From Ricinus communis (lineage: Eukaryota > Streptophyta > Magnoliopsida > Malpighiales > Euphorbiaceae), in assembly GCF_019578655.1 (NCBI RefSeq), contig NC_063262.1, positions 16,499,582 to 16,563,581 on the forward strand: a stretch of DNA of 64,000 bases, written 5' to 3'. This document shows positions 41,170 through 53,659 of the stretch, in pieces (position 1 is the stretch's first letter; every line of letters starts with the position of its first letter). A program made the translations under genes and the position numbers. The notes below the pieces were generated by a model that ran no database searches, was not told the DNA's origin, and was given only the letters and a program-made list of their open reading frames with translations.

Positions 41170-42590
41170 TGATATGCATAGTTTTACACATGTTTGCTTG
41201 CATATTATTATGCATTTTCTTAGCATTTATTATGTTTTTATTCCAAGATCATCCGTGTTTTATGTCCTTTCGTATTCCATGAGGTTTTATAGGTCCATCA
41301 TTAGTGTTCGAGCAATTTTAGAGGTGTTTCACCTTATTGACTTTTAGGAAGTCAGCACGGCCCGTGTTGGAGCCCGTGCAGAAATTCCAGGCTGTGTAGC
41401 TTAAGCACTTTGAAGTAGCACATTTTCCGAGGGTACCACGCCTTAGAGCATGACACGACCAAGAACACGGCCATGCTCGATTCAATTCATTCTGTCAATT
41501 GGAGTCCAACACGGCCCGTATTGAGGGACACAGGCTAGAACACATCCGTATTTACGCAATGAATAAAAGGAACGAGCCAAAAAGAGAAAAGGGAGTTTTG
41601 GATTGGCGATTTGGACTTTTGATATTCCATTGTAATTTTGCTAGACGTGTTATCAAGCATTTCAAGGGGCTTCCAGGAAATGGATTCCACCTTGGAACGT
41701 CAGATTCGTGATCTAGGTTTTGGATTGAAGATTGAGGAGGAGTTTTAGAGCAAATCAAGGAGCAATTTTGGAGATCAACTGCAATGTAGATCAAGGCTTT
41801 GAGTTGTTCATCCAATTCTAGGAAAATTGTGTATATGTTTCGATTTCTTTGTTCTTTCACTGTAATTGAATTCTTATTTGCTTTAGACATGAACATGTGT
41901 AGCTAGGTTGGTTGAACCATTGGCATTTCTTGCTATGTTGGCTTTGTACTGAATTCTTGAGATTGGTTGAGTTTCCTTGTATTCTATTTGCAATTAATAA
42001 TTATATCTAGTTTTCTTTATGTTGAATATGTTGATTACTGTTAATAGAATTCTTTTAGGAATTGAGAAATTCTAATTGAGTTCAGAAATTTAATTGTGAG
42101 ATCAGGTTAATTAATTTTTTGGATTAAGAATTAACAAGGCTTAATGAGGGAGAATTAAAGCTTAAGGCTAACTTAATAATCAATCGTTAGGAAGAGATTC
42201 CAGCTTTAGGTTCTTAGGTTTAGGAATTCGGTTGTCTCGAGAGGGAAACGAAATTCAGTTAAGAATCCATCCACGGGTAGCATAATCGGACTCAACAATC
42301 TGTTATCTTTTGTTTGATTGCTAACTAGTGTAGGACCTTTTTGGGTTTGCTTTCTTGTCTTAATTGTTCTATTTACTCATTCATTCTCGCATTCCATTTA
42401 GAATTTAGCTTTTAGTCATTAGTAAATATAGAAACCATCTATCATTAATTTCAGACTAGATAATAAAGAATGAAGTAGTAACTCTAAGATTTCACTTTCC
42501 CGAGGGATATGATATTTTAATACTTGACGTTGTGCTAGGTTATATCGATAGGTTCACTGCCTTAGTTGTAGTTGCATACGCAGCGTATCA
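41170..42590 (+). repeat. LTR (Athila-like family) in J, with seven leader bases
   Basis: TGATATGCATAGTTTTACAC...GCGTATCA, 1421 bp. It is followed by AGTTTTT, the first seven bases of the leader that precedes the PBS in D and E, then by J's gag. So a complete element once stood here and its internal region plus 3' LTR were removed by a deletion starting inside the leader. I found no matching duplication (left GTTAT, right AGTTT). It is more diverged from the other LTRs than they are from each other. Confidence 0.8.
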
Positions 42591-42846
42591 AGTTTTTACA
42601 ACATTCACATCTAGAGTTATACTCCCTCCAACCTAATAGTTTGGCCTTCCGTTGATTCGCACAGTCTTCCTTTTGTCATTCTCGATTTCCTCGACCTGAA
42701 GCCCATCATCATACAGGTTCATGAAAGTCTTCGAGTTCATCATTTGAAGCCTTTCGACCCAACTAGGAAGAACATTTCGGACCACCACACAGACTGGGTC
42801 CTTTTCAGAAGGCTTGTTCTTCATCAACCCAGCCTTGTTTCTCCAC
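42591..42846 (-). pseudogene. gag middle fragment of element J
   Basis: Minus strand: KNKPSEKDPVCVVVRNVLPSW, then RLQMMNSKTFMNLYDDGLQVEE and DDKRKTVRINGRPNY-like text. Short and bounded by LTR insertions on both sides. I place it in gag by its position between the N-terminal and zinc-finger fragments. Confidence 0.6.
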
Positions 42847-44372
42847 TGATGTGCATAGTTTTACACATATTTTCTTGCATATTATTGCGTATGTTCTTAG
42901 CAATTATTGTGCTTTTATTCCTAGATCAACCGTGTTTTGTGTTCTTTTGCATTTCAGGAACATTTATAGGACCGTCATCGGTGTTTAAGCAATTATAGAT
43001 CAATACGTGCAGAAACGGATGAGAATTCATCAAGATCGGACAAGAGCCCGCGTTGCACACATTGAGCACGGCCTGAGTCAAGGCCGTGCTGACCATCACG
43101 GCCTGGACTCTGGCCGTGACCAACCATCAAAACTTGGTCTTCAAAATAATGGTTTGAGCATGGTTTCTGTAGCCACCACGGCCTCCAGCACGGCCCGTGG
43201 TGTCCAGCACGGGGAGCAACACGGCCGTGATGGCTAGCACGGGGGGCAACACGACTGTGGTGAAACCCTAGTTGGTGAGATCCACAGTTTCAATAGTTTC
43301 AGCACGACCTGGACTCCGGTCGTGCTGAATTAAATATATAAGGAAAACGTATTTTTAGGGTAGAAAGAAAGAGGGGGAAGGAGTGACATAGAGCCCTGGT
43401 GACTGGTTCGGTTTCTGCACAATATTGAGTGCGAGAGAGAGTTGCAGGGAGGAAGAATCCTGGAATCGCAAGGTTCCGAGTGCAAAACAGTAGTGGAGCA
43501 ATTCAAGAGGCAATTTGGGAGATTAATCAAAGTGTAGATCCAGGATTTGGAGTACATTCATCCAATTCGAGAGAAAAGGGTGTACATGTTTTATTGTCAT
43601 TATTCTTTCATTGTAATTGATTTCCTAGATTATTTTAAACATGAACATGTTTAGCTAGACTGATTAAATCCATTGGGATTTCTTTACTATGTTGGCTTAA
43701 TATTATATTGTTGGATTGTTTGAGTTGGTTTTGTATTCTTCTTGCTTTCAGTAATAATAAGATAGCATTATTCATGAGACGTTGTGAATTGTGGTGTTTA
43801 GATTGCTTTGTGTGATTGAGAAGTCCATTTGGCAATTGGAATTTTGAATAGCAAGAACTGGTTAATAATCGCTTAGAGATAAGGATAATTAACTAGCCGG
43901 ATTAAGAATTAACAAAGCTTAATAGAGGCGGATTAAAGCTTAATGCTAATTTAAGAATCAATCGTTAGGAAGAGATTCCAACTTTAGGTTATTAGATTTA
44001 GGAATACGGTTATCTCGAGAGAGAAACCGAATTTCGGTTAAGAATTCATCCACGGGTAGCATAATTAGACTCACCAATCCTTTATCTTTTGTTTGATTGC
44101 CAACTAGTTTAGGCTCCCTTTTGGTTTGCTTTCTTGTCTTGGTTGTTTTAGTTATCAATTACTCCTGCATCTCCCTTAGAATTTAGCTTGTAGCTATTAG
44201 TTAGTTTAGAAATTATTCATCACTAATTTTAGGTTAATATAACAAAGAACAAAGGAGTAACTCTAGGCTTTCACTTTCCCGAGGAATACGGCCTTGATAC
44301 TTGCCATTAGTGCTAGACTGCATCGATAGGTACACTACCTTAGATTGTAGCTAACACAGATAGCACGCATCA
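42847..44372 (+). repeat. solo LTR (Athila-like family) in J, intact boundaries
   Basis: TGATGTGCATAGTTTTACAC...ACGCATCA, 1526 bp, with perfect duplication TCCAC at 42842-42846 and 44373-44377. GC-rich inverted-motif tract at 43060-43330 (e.g. CACGGCCTGGACTCTGGCCG), TATA-like AATATATAAGG at about 43333. It is of the same subfamily as the LTRs at 48282, G and the truncated copy in E. Confidence 0.92.
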
Positions 44373-45140
44373 TCCACCTAGTCAAGAATTGGAGAAGGAC
44401 TCATTTGGTTTCTATTTGGTAGACTCAAGATCTCTAATCGAGGCTTCCAACTGAGTAATATACTCATATTTTTTAACAAACGAATTGCACAAATCGCGCT
44501 ATTAAACTTTGACGAATTTCTCCAAACCATGATACCAGTAAATAGCAGATCCTTCTAGTGACAATACAAAGAGCTTGACAACTTAGGTCCTACTCAGCTG
44601 TGTAGTTCCCATGATGGTCACATATTGCTTTAGATGAACCTTCGGATCACCAATCCTATTGAAATTTTTCATCTCAGGCATCTTGAACTTTGTAGGAAGC
44701 TTGTTCTCACCAGTCAACGTTAATTCTTCAAAATCATAGGTCGAGTCCAATCCATTGATTTCCAGCATGGCTTGCATCTTCTCAAGCCTAGCACTTGAGC
44801 CATTTACAGCTTCATTACTGGTAAATATTGTTTCCCTTTTGGCTTGGTCCAACACATATTCATCAAAATCCTAGAAATTCTGAGCCACTCCTCTTTTAGC
44901 AGGGTCTTCGGTATTAGCATTAGTAGTAGCAAGAAGGTCATGGCTTGCAAGCCATAACCGAATCGGGTGAATAGCAGGGGGATTAGCTGGTGCAATTGGA
45001 TTAGTAGGTGAGGCTTGGTTTGTAGCCATTCTGGCCAAAAGCTATTGGAGTTCTTTCCGAATTACACCCCTTAGATTGTCGATGATGGAATTCTTGAGGA
45101 TCTCTACGTCTAGCTCGTTAATTCTTTTGTTGGCCATTTC
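44373..45140 (-). pseudogene. gag N-terminal part of element J
   Basis: Minus strand from about 45137: MANKRINELDVEILKN, then a stop, MATNQASPTNPIAPANPP, and LPTKFKMPEMKNFNRIGDPKVHLKQY (44583-44855 open), followed by a typical capsid continuation (LSLEGSAIYWYHGLE). KFKMPxxxxxxxxGDPxxHLxxY is the hallmark of gag in many plant Ty3/gypsy elements. Stops interrupt it after MANKRI..., near 44876 and at 44583. Confidence 0.75.
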
Positions 45141-45659
45141 AAATGTAGCTTTGGTGGTAGCTTGGCACCTTAGTCTTGTAAAAAGCTATAATATGGTTCA
45201 GATCCTTGAAGAAATGGGTACCCATTTCAGCCTTCGGCTATCTTACCTCTTCCAACCAAAGTAGAATCTATATGGCTAAAAAAAGGGTTAGTGCGATGCA
45301 TGAGATGCATGATGCACATGTTATGCACAAAGATAAGAAAAAGGTTAGCACACACATTAAAACAAAAATCATCCTTCCAACCTTATTATTCCCGCACACG
45401 GTTCATGGTAGGTCTTTTGTTTCCTAGGATTTTAGATTTAGGCTCTCTATTAATTAGGGATAGTAGGCCCGAAACGCATGTCATAAGCTCTCAAAGCAGA
45501 TTTCAAAATAAAGCAATGTTTCTCAGTATAAGTATAAAGCCTACATATTTTGGGCCTGGGCCTTGACTCCACATGTCTTTGGGCTAAGGCTTTCCAATAC
45601 TTAGGCTTAAGTACTTATAAGTAGGAACATTTCAAATAGATCATGAGTTGAATCTTGGG
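45141..45659 (-). repeat. 5' leader of element J, gag-proximal part
   Basis: No coding sequence recognised. It continues on the far side of the H insertion at 54841-55123. Short tandem-like ATGATGCACATGTTATGCAC occurs near 45308. Confidence 0.5.
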
Positions 45660-45919
45660 TGATGTGTGCTACTTGTGTTAGCTACAATCTAAAGCAGTGT
45701 ACCTATCGATGCAGTATAGCACTAATGGCGAGTATCAAGGTCGTATTCCTCGGGAAAGTGAAAGCCCAGAATTACTCCTTTGTTCTTTGTTATATTAACC
45801 TAAAATGAATGATGAATAATTTCTAAACTAACTAATAGCTACAAGCTAAGTTCTAAGGGAAATGCAAGAGTAATTGATAACTAAAATAACCAAGACAAGA
45901 AAGCAAACCCAAAGGGAAC

Positions 45920-47404
45920 TGATGGGCTCTTTATGCAACCTACACCTAAGGCAGTCAACCTACCGATGCAGTCTAACACTAATGGCGAGTATCAAGGTCG
46001 TATTCCTCGGAAAAGTGAAAGCCCAGAGTTACTCCTTTGTTCTTTGTTATATTAACCTAAAACGGATAATGAATAATTTCTAAACTAACTATTAACTACA
46101 AGCTAAGTTCCGAGGGAGATGCAGGAGTAATTGATAAATGAAATAATCAAGACAAGAAGACAAACCCAAAGGGAATCTAAACTAGTTGGCAACCGAACAA
46201 AAGATAAAGGATCGGTGAGTCTAATTATGCTACCCGTGACGAATTCTTAATTCGGTTTCTCTCGAGATAACCGAATTCTAAACCTAATAACCTAAAGTTG
46301 GAATCTCTTCCTAACGATTGATTCTTAAATTAGCATTAAGCTTTAATCCGCCTCTATTAAGCTTTGTTAATTCCTAATCTGGCTAGTTAATTATCCTTAT
46401 CTCTAAGCGATTATTAACCAGTTCTTGTTATTCAAAATTCCAATTGCGAAACGGATTTCTCAATCTCATAAAGCAATCTAAACATCACAACTCACAACGT
46501 CTCATGAATAATGCATAATCTTATTAATACTGAAAACAAGAATAATACAAAACCAACTCAAACAATCCAACAATATAATATCAAGCCAACATAGTAAAGA
46601 AATCCCGATGGATTAAATCAGTCTAGCTAAACATGTTCATGTTTAAAACAATCTAGGAAATCAATTATAATGAAAGAATAATGAAAATAAAACATGTACA
46701 CCCTTTTCTCTTGAATTGGATGAACAGCTCCAAACCTGGATCTACACTTTGATTAATCTCCCAAACTGCCTCTTGAATTGCTTCCACTACTGTTTTGCAC
46801 TCGGAACCTTGCGATTCCGGGATTCTTACTCCCCGCAACTCTCTATTGCACTCAATACTGTGCAAAAATCGAACCAGCCGCCAGGGCTCTATGTCACTTC
46901 TTTTTCCTCCCTCCTTTCTAAGAAAAATTCATTTTTCTTATATGTTTAACTCAGCACGGCCGTGTTCAAGGCCGTGTTGGTTAGCTGCCAGGTCCCGTCG
47001 GCTATGGATCTCACCAAGTAGGGTTTCAGCTAGTGTTTCTCCCGTGTTGGCCACCACGGTACGTGTTGCTCCCCGTGTTATCCACCACGGGCCGTGCTAA
47101 AGGCCGTGGTGGCTACAAACCGTGCCCAAAGTGCCAATTTCAAGAATCAAAGTAATGGTTGAGCACGGCCGAGTCCAGGCCGTGCTCAATGTATGCATTG
47201 CGGGCTCTTGTCCGATCTTGATGAATTCTCGTCCGTTTCTGCACGTATTGATCTATAATTGCTTAAACACCGATGATGGTCCTATAAATGTTCCTGAAAT
47301 GCAAAAGAACATAAAACACGGGTGATCTGGGAATAAAAGCACAATAATTGCTAAGAACATACGCAATAATATGCAAGCAAATATGTGTAAAACTATGCTC
47401 ATCA
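45920..47404 (-). repeat. 3' LTR of element G
   Basis: Plus text TGATGGGCTCTTTATGC...CTATGCTCATCA, 1485 bp. GC-rich tract at 46950-47190 with CAGCACGGCCGTG-type words. Followed on the right by the PPT. Confidence 0.9.
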
Positions 47405-47443
47405 AATTACCCCACACTTAAGCTATTGCTTGTCCTCAAGCAA
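47405..47443 (-). promoter_or_regulatory. polypurine tract and hairpin of element G
   Basis: Minus-strand reading: TTGCTTGAGGACAAGCAA (47443-47426), a perfect stem, then ATAGCTTAAGTGTGGGGTAA and TT to the LTR. Confidence 0.87.
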
Positions 47444-48281
47444 TTAACAACTCACCTCATAAAACTACAGTTAGCAATTCCTTTCAATTTATGCCCCTAG
47501 TCCACAACAGAGAGTATTCAACACATCTCAAAGGATACTGAATCATAAATCAAATTACAAATCATTAACAAAGAATGGAAATAATATTAATACATGAGTA
47601 ACTTAAATGACAACTCAACACAAACATCATGAACCAATGCCTCACAGGGATCACTCAAGTCGCTCAAAGTGTATATTAGGTGAATAACAAATCCCTCAAA
47701 GCAAATGCACAAGACCCGCTCACCATAAGCTTGCTCATAAATCATATCTTCGCTACTGTGAATAAGTAAATACCAAATACCAAGGTTGAAATGGGGCTAA
47801 GGTAAAGGTACGGAGATTTGGATAGAAGTGTGAAAGTGCTGGAATTCGTGCGATAAACAATAGTATATGCTCAAAGGATTAAATGCCTAAGATCACAAAA
47901 AGAATCATTCACTAAAATCCCTACTTCATAGAATAACACTCGCAAATGCTCTAAATCCAATAAAAAGATAAATAATTAAAGAGATTTTTTTATTATATAT
48001 TCTTTTTTTTCTTTTCTTCTTCTTTTTTTCTCTTTTTTTTTATAATAATGAACTAGCAGCTTATTAGCGACCGCTGCATACAACTCGAATAAACATAAAG
48101 AATAACAAATACAAATTGGATCAAAGGGAGCATTTAAAATATCAAAAAGATTTAGTGAATTTACCAACATAGCAACTAGCATTTTAATCCCACATAAAGT
48201 TGAATAAATCACAGAAAGAAATTCCAGCATAAGGGTAAAGGAAAGATAAATGTAAAGAATGGTATAATTGAAGTGTATAGG
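47444..48281 (-). repeat. 3' non-coding domain of element G, LTR-proximal part
   Basis: Non-coding, homologous to C at 7046-7860. A T-rich stretch lies at 47988-48045 (plus strand). Continues at 49783 beyond the solo LTR. Confidence 0.7.
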
Positions 48282-49782
48282 TGATGAGCATAGTTTTACA
48301 CATATTTGCTTGCATATTATTGCGTATGTTCTTAGCAATTATTGTGCTTTTATTCCCAGATCACCCGTGTTTTGTGTTCTTTTGCATTTCAGGAACATTT
48401 ATAGGACCATCATCGGTGTTTAAGCAATTATAGATCAATACGTGTGGAAACGGACGAGAATTCATTAAGATCGGACAAGAGCCCGCAATGCATACATTGA
48501 CCACAGCCTGGACTATGGTTGTGCTCAACCTTTGGCTTTGATTCTTAAAATTGGCACTTTGGGCACGGTTTCCGTAGCCACCACGGCCTTCAGCACGGTC
48601 CGTGGTGGATAACACGGGGAGCAACACGGCCCATGGTGGCCAACACGGGGAGAAACACGGCCGTGGTGAAACCCTACTTGGTGAGATCCAAAGACGGCCT
48701 CGGACTTCAAAGTCTTGACTGACCTTGAACACGGTCGTGCTGAGTTAAATATATAAGAAAATGAATTTTTCTTAGTAGAGGAGAGAGGAAAAAAAAGAAG
48801 TGACATAGAGCCCTGGAGGCTGGTTCGGTTTCTGCACAGTATTGAGTACTAGAGAGAGTTGCGGGGAGTAAGAATCCCGGAATCGCAAGGTTCCGAGTGC
48901 AAAACCGTAGTGGAAGCAATTCAAGAGGCAGTTTGGGAGATTAATCAAAGTGTAGATCCAGATTTGGAGCTGTTCATCCAATTCGAGAGAAAAGGGTGTA
49001 CATGTTTTATTTTCATTATTCTTTCATTGTAATTGATTTCCTAGATTGTTTTAAACATGAACATGTTTAGCTAGACTGATTTAATCCATTGGGATTTCTT
49101 TACTATGTTGGCTTGATATTATATTGTTGGATTGTTTGAGTTGGTTTTGTATTCTTCTTGTTTTCAGTATTAATAAGATTATGCATTATTCATGAGACGT
49201 TGTGAATTGTGATGTTTAGATTGCTTTATGAGATTGAGAAATCCGTTTGGCAATTGGAATTTTGAATAACAAGAACTGGTTAATAATTGCTTAGAGATAA
49301 GGATAATTAACTAGCCGGATTAAGAATTAACAAAGCTTAATAGAGGCGGATTAAAGCTTAATGCTAATTTAAGAATCAATCGTTAGGAAGAGGTTCCAAC
49401 TTTAGGTTATTAGGTTTAGGAATTCGGTTATCGAGAGAGAGAAACCGAATTCGGTTAAGAATTCGTCCACGGGTAGCATAATTAGACTCACCGATCCTTT
49501 ATCTTTTGTTCGGTTGCCAACTAGTTTAGATTCCCTTTGGGTTTGTCTTCTTGTCTTGATTATTTCATTTATCAATTACTCCCTCCTGAACTTAGCTTGT
49601 AGTTAATAGTTAGTTTAGAAATTATTCATTATCCATTTTAGGTTAATATAACAAAGAACAAAGGAGTAACTCTGGGCTTTCACTTTCCCGAGGAATACGA
49701 CCTTGATGCTCGCCATTAGTGCTAGACTGCATCGATAGGTACACTGCCTTAGATTGTAGCTAACACGATTAGCAACCCATCA
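48282..49782 (+). repeat. solo LTR nested inside element G
   Basis: TGATGAGCATAGTTTTACAC...ACCCATCA, 1501 bp, opposite in direction to G. Perfect duplication ATAGG at 48277-48281 and 49783-49787. Element C at about 7864 shows the unoccupied target (GTGTATAGGTGTAAATTATG). It is the innermost and therefore youngest insertion of the J > H > G stack. Confidence 0.93.
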
Positions 49783-50789
49783 ATAGGTGTAGATTATGAA
49801 GAAAAGGTTAAGGCTCAAAAACTGGCTAACTAATGGAAACATAAGGTGATAGGCTTTTGGTCAAATGTGGTGAATCCTAAATTGCCCAAATCATCTCATG
49901 GTATTCACAATATTCATGTAACTTCAACACGCATTACAAAGCAAGTTCTAGAAGCAAAGTTAAGTACAATGCACACTCAAACAAGAAATATAAAGAGCAT
50001 AAGTATAATGAAAGCTCAACTGGCTCAAAATCTCACTTTCAGGTGTGGTATTAGGTGCAGTTGGTTGGCAACATCATTAATTGAATCATTACTTAAGAAA
50101 CACATGCATATGATATTATCAACGTTCTAAGTTAAAATTCGACAATTCGAAAAAACAATTAAATAACACCGTTTAACCCGGTAGGTTGATGTGTAAAACA
50201 CCATAAATTGTTTTCTAAGGACAATGAACAAAGAAAGAAAAGTAACTACAATTCTATAAATCAAGTCATCAATCACCAAAAATAGCATACTCAAGTGCAT
50301 AAAAACACAAAGTGTCCTAACATCCCTAAAAATACACAACACCTAGCCATAGCAATTTCGGATATATTAAAAATCCATATGAGAGATTAAGGTTTATCCA
50401 TAAGCACCCCACACTTGAAGAACACACCGCCCTCAGTGTAAAATGTTAAGGATACCCCGCATGGAATGCTCCACTAAGAGAACAAAGGCAATACAATCCA
50501 AGTGCATGACATGTATGAAAAATAAAGTAAATAAATGCGGAAAATAAAAAGATCTAGGGGATCGCCTGATCATCCATCGAGGCCGATGTTGTGGAAATTC
50601 AAAGGTGCCTCCTCAAGTGAGAATCTGAAAATAATAAAATAAAGAAATAAAATCGAAACTGAAAATATGAAAACTAAAACTAATAAAATGTTTCAAAACA
50701 AAAGGTTAAAATATTAAAGATTAAAGATAAAGTTTGGGGTGCCTCCCAAAAGCGCTTCTTTTTTATGTGATGAGTCTTCTTAGCTGGAC
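49783..50789 (-). repeat. 3' non-coding domain of element G, gene-proximal part
   Basis: Homologous to C at 7865-8868. Conserved segment near 49845-49905, second PPT-like motif at 50406-50416 (minus strand AAGTGTGGGGT, in a GTGTGTTCTTC context), and the coding-end segment GGGTGCCTCCC near 50738. Confidence 0.7.
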
Positions 50790-51430
50790 TCATGGTGAAA
50801 AGCAAACGTTGGGGATTGGCGACCATCCATCCTTCTTCCAAGCAAATGGCTTCAAATATCTGCTTAGAGGGATAATCGTCAACTTCCTCTTTCCGACAGT
50901 TAAGCAAGCTGCCAGTATGATGGGCAAAACGCGCTCCTCATATATTTGCATGTAGTCATGATGCTCTAGGTGCTCTTCCAATTTAAAAGCTAGAGTTTCA
51001 ACAATTGGAAGGATCGACGGTTGGGCAATTTCTTCAGGAGTGTTGATGGTTTTCTTCAGTCCTTGGCTTGGTTCACTTGCTAGGAGAAACTCGAGCTCCT
51101 CCAAGACTTCTTCATTGGATAACTCGTGCTCATCTTCCATCATCGAAGGGACTTGTGGAAAATCTACTAACAATTCCTCTAACTGCAACTCAACATCATC
51201 AACTGTACATTCCAGTTGGTAGTCTTTCAGAGGGATTATGTTTGCCTCTTCCTTTTCTGGTTCCATCTCCATGTTCAAGAAATCGTCCTGCATAGAAGCA
51301 TTATCGTCAAACATAGTAGATAAACCAGGAAAAATTCTCACCCCGAACGCAAAGTGATGGCGCTCAAATGCTCCTCGGATTCGATGGCGTTTAATAGAGT
51401 TCCCCATTGTTCTCTGGCTAATGGCGAAAG
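50790..51430 (-). CDS. acidic linker ORF of element G
   Basis: 205 codons open (51407-50790), very acidic. Blocks in order: FDDNASMQDDFLNMEMEPEKE, IIPLKDYQ, DDVELQLEELLVDFPQVP, EDEHELSNEEVLEELEFLL, PSQGLKKTINTPEEIAQP, LTVGKRKLTIIPLSRYLKPFAW. EEVLEELEFLL and KRKLTIIPLSRYLKPFAWK match the pre-RT linker of A (EQVLEQLASLL; RKMTLDSLKRYKKAFAF) and B. So it joins the gag-protease linker to the pre-RT linker with protease removed. Its first codons are probably frameshifted (the ESEEHLSAITLRSG block is in another frame). D has the same fusion. Function unknown. Confidence 0.6.
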
Positions 51431-51567
51431 ATCAAGCCTACTTGATGCTCTATGTTCTTAATTGAGGCTTTTTGACCTTTAAGTACCCTCTCATTTGTTG
51501 GAATCTTTCCTCAATACTTGTTATGAACCTCATCATCGGCTCTCCGACACTAACTCTTCATCTTGAG

Positions 51568-51966
51568 TTAAAGGTGCAAGATTAAATTTCTTGATGTAGT
51601 TCTTCGAATTCCTAGTGGTTCTTGGCCATCTAAGCTCCATCCAAAGGGTGAATGTGTGCTCCACTCTTGATTGTAGGTGCTTCCATACGAGTCATTTGGC
51701 CAACTTCCCGTATAATTCACCTGTTCACAGTTATAAGAACAATGAGCAACATCACTATACAATGGACAATCATTACACACATGTAAACCACAACAAAATT
51801 CACAAAAGACTTGAGATGAAAGGATAGGAGAAGAGAGTTGATCGGTAGCCCTGCAAAACGATTCCACTCGAGCATCTAAAGATGCTCGGGCATCCCAATT
51901 TTTAGCACTCTCTTGGTTCCTGATCCCATTTTCCAATGTGTCATACAAAGAGTTTGAATTTAGCAT
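51568..51966 (-). CDS. zinc-knuckle mini-gag of element G
   Basis: 132 codons, ATG at 51966. Same protein as D's 120-codon ORF, with the knuckle intact: CEFCCGLHVCNDC (C-x2-C-x3-H-x4-C). Upstream helix DARVESFCRATDQL, downstream CEQVNYTGSWPNDSYGSTYN. It covers only the nucleocapsid end of a normal gag. The start lies about 170 bases after the PBS. The C-terminal twelve residues differ from D because of a local frame change. A role in RNA binding or packaging is inferred from the knuckle only. Confidence 0.68.
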   Translation of the reverse strand: MLNSNSLYDTLENGIRNQESAKNWDARASLDARVESFCRATDQLSSPILSSQVFCEFCCGLHVCNDCPLYSDVAHCSYNCEQVNYTGSWPNDSYGSTYNQEWSTHSPFGWSLDGQEPLGIRRTTSRNLILHL

Positions 51967-52134
51967 TAAACCTCCTTATCATTCACTATCTGAATCATAA
52001 ACTTAAACTAAATAAATATGTACAAATAAAATAAAATAATTAAACAAATAAAAATAAAAATCATAAAATAATAAGAAAGAAAAAAAAATGGATAAATTAA
52101 CAAATAGCAAATTTCACTCTAGTTTTCAAACATT

Positions 52135-52151
52135 CCCCGGCAACGGCGCCA
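52135..52151 (-). other. primer binding site of element G
   Basis: Plus text CCCCGGCAACGGCGCCA, i.e. the exact 3' end of plant tRNA-Asp; on the minus strand TGGCGCCGTTGCCGGGG, six bases from the LTR. Confidence 0.92.
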
Positions 52152-52157
52152 AAAACT

Positions 52158-53659
52158 TGATGGGATCTTTATGCAACCTACACCTAAGGTAGTGAACCTA
52201 CCGATGCAGTCTAGCACTAATGGCGAGTATCAAGGTCGTATTCCTCAGGAAAATGAAAGCCCAGAGTTATTCCTTTGTTCTTTGTTATATTAACCTAAAA
52301 TGGATAATGAATAATTTCTAAACTAACTATTAACTACAAGCTAAGTTCCGAGGGAGATGCAAGAGTAATTGATAAATGAAATAATCAAGACAAGAAGACA
52401 AACCCAAAGGGAATCTAAACTAGTTGGCAACCGAACAAAAGATAAAGGATCGGTGAGTCTAATTATGCTACCCGTGGATGAATTCTTAACCGAATTCGGT
52501 TTCTCTCTCTCGATAACCGAATTCCTAAACCTAATAACCTAAAGTTGGAATCTCTTCCTAACGATTGATTCTTAAATTAGCATTAAGCTTTAATCCGCCT
52601 CTATTAAGCTTTATTAATTCTTAATCCGGCTAGTTAATTATCCTTATCTCTAAGCGATTATTAACCAGTTCTTGTTATTCAAAATTCCAATTGCCAAACG
52701 GATTTCTAAATCTCATAAAGCAATCTAAACATCACAATTCACAACGTCTCATGAATAATGCATAATCTTATTAATACTGAAAACAAGAAGAATACAAAAC
52801 CAACTCAAACAATCCAACAATATAATATCAAGCCAACATAGTAAAGAAATCCCAATGGATTAAATCAGTCTAGCTAAACATGTTCATGTTTAAAACAATC
52901 TAGGAAATCAATTACAATGAAAGAATAATGAAAATAAAACATGTACACCCTTTTCTCTCGAATTGGATGAGCGAGCTCCAAATCTGGATCTACACTTTGA
53001 TTAATCTCCCAAACTGCCTCTTGAATTGCTTCTACCATCGTTTTGCACTCGGAACCTTGCGATTAGGATTCTTACTCCCATGACTCTCTCAGCACTCAAT
53101 CACCGTGCAAAAATCGAACCGGCTGTGGCTCTATGTCACTTCTTTTCCTCCCTCCTTTCTAAGAAATATTCATTTTTCTTATATATTTAACTCAAAGCAC
53201 GGTAGTGTTCAGGCCGTCTTTGGTCAAGTCCAGGCCGTCTTTGGAAACTGTGGATCTCACCAAGTAGGGTTTCACCACGACCGTGTTTCTCCCCGTGTTG
53301 GCCACCACGGGCCGTGTTGCTCCCCGTGTTATCCACCACGGGTCGTGCTGAAGGCCATGGTGGCTACGGAAACCGTGCCCAAAGTGCCAATTTCAAGAAT
53401 CAAAGCCAATGGTTGAGCACGGCCAGAGTCCAGGCCGTGCTCAATGTATGCATTGCGGGCTCTTGTCCGATCTTGATGAATTCTCGTCCGTTTCCGCACG
53501 TATTGATCTATAATTGCTTAAACACCGATGATGGTCCTATAAATGCTCCTGAAATGCAAAAGAACATAAAACACGGGTGATCTGGGAATAAGAGCACAAT
53601 AATTGCTAAGAACATATGCAATAATATTCAAGCAAATATGTGTAAAACTATGCTCATCA
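52158..53659 (-). repeat. 5' LTR of element G
   Basis: Plus text TGATGGGATCTTTATGC...CTATGCTCATCA, 1502 bp. Highly similar to 45920-47404; most differences lie in the GC-rich tract (53190-53440). Confidence 0.9.

Larger units (their letters stand above)
45920..53659 (-). mobile_element. non-autonomous Athila-like element G inserted in LTR H
   Basis: Minus strand: 5' LTR 53659-52158, PBS 52151-52135, mini-gag, acidic ORF, 3' non-coding domain (with a later solo LTR at 48282-49782), hairpin/PPT 47443-47405, 3' LTR 47404-45920. Perfect duplication GGAAC at 45915-45919 and 53660-53664. Like D it lacks capsid, protease, RT, RNase H and integrase; unlike D it also lacks the third ORF. Without the inner solo LTR it is about 6.2 kb. 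Confidence 0.92.

Noticed and set aside
41170..42590. Solo LTR with target duplication
   Set aside because: Flanks GTTAT and AGTTT do not match, and the right flank is leader sequence; treated as a deletion remnant instead.
47976..48338. 120-codon minus-strand frame
   Set aside because: Crosses the border between G's non-coding domain and a later solo LTR, so it cannot be an old gene.
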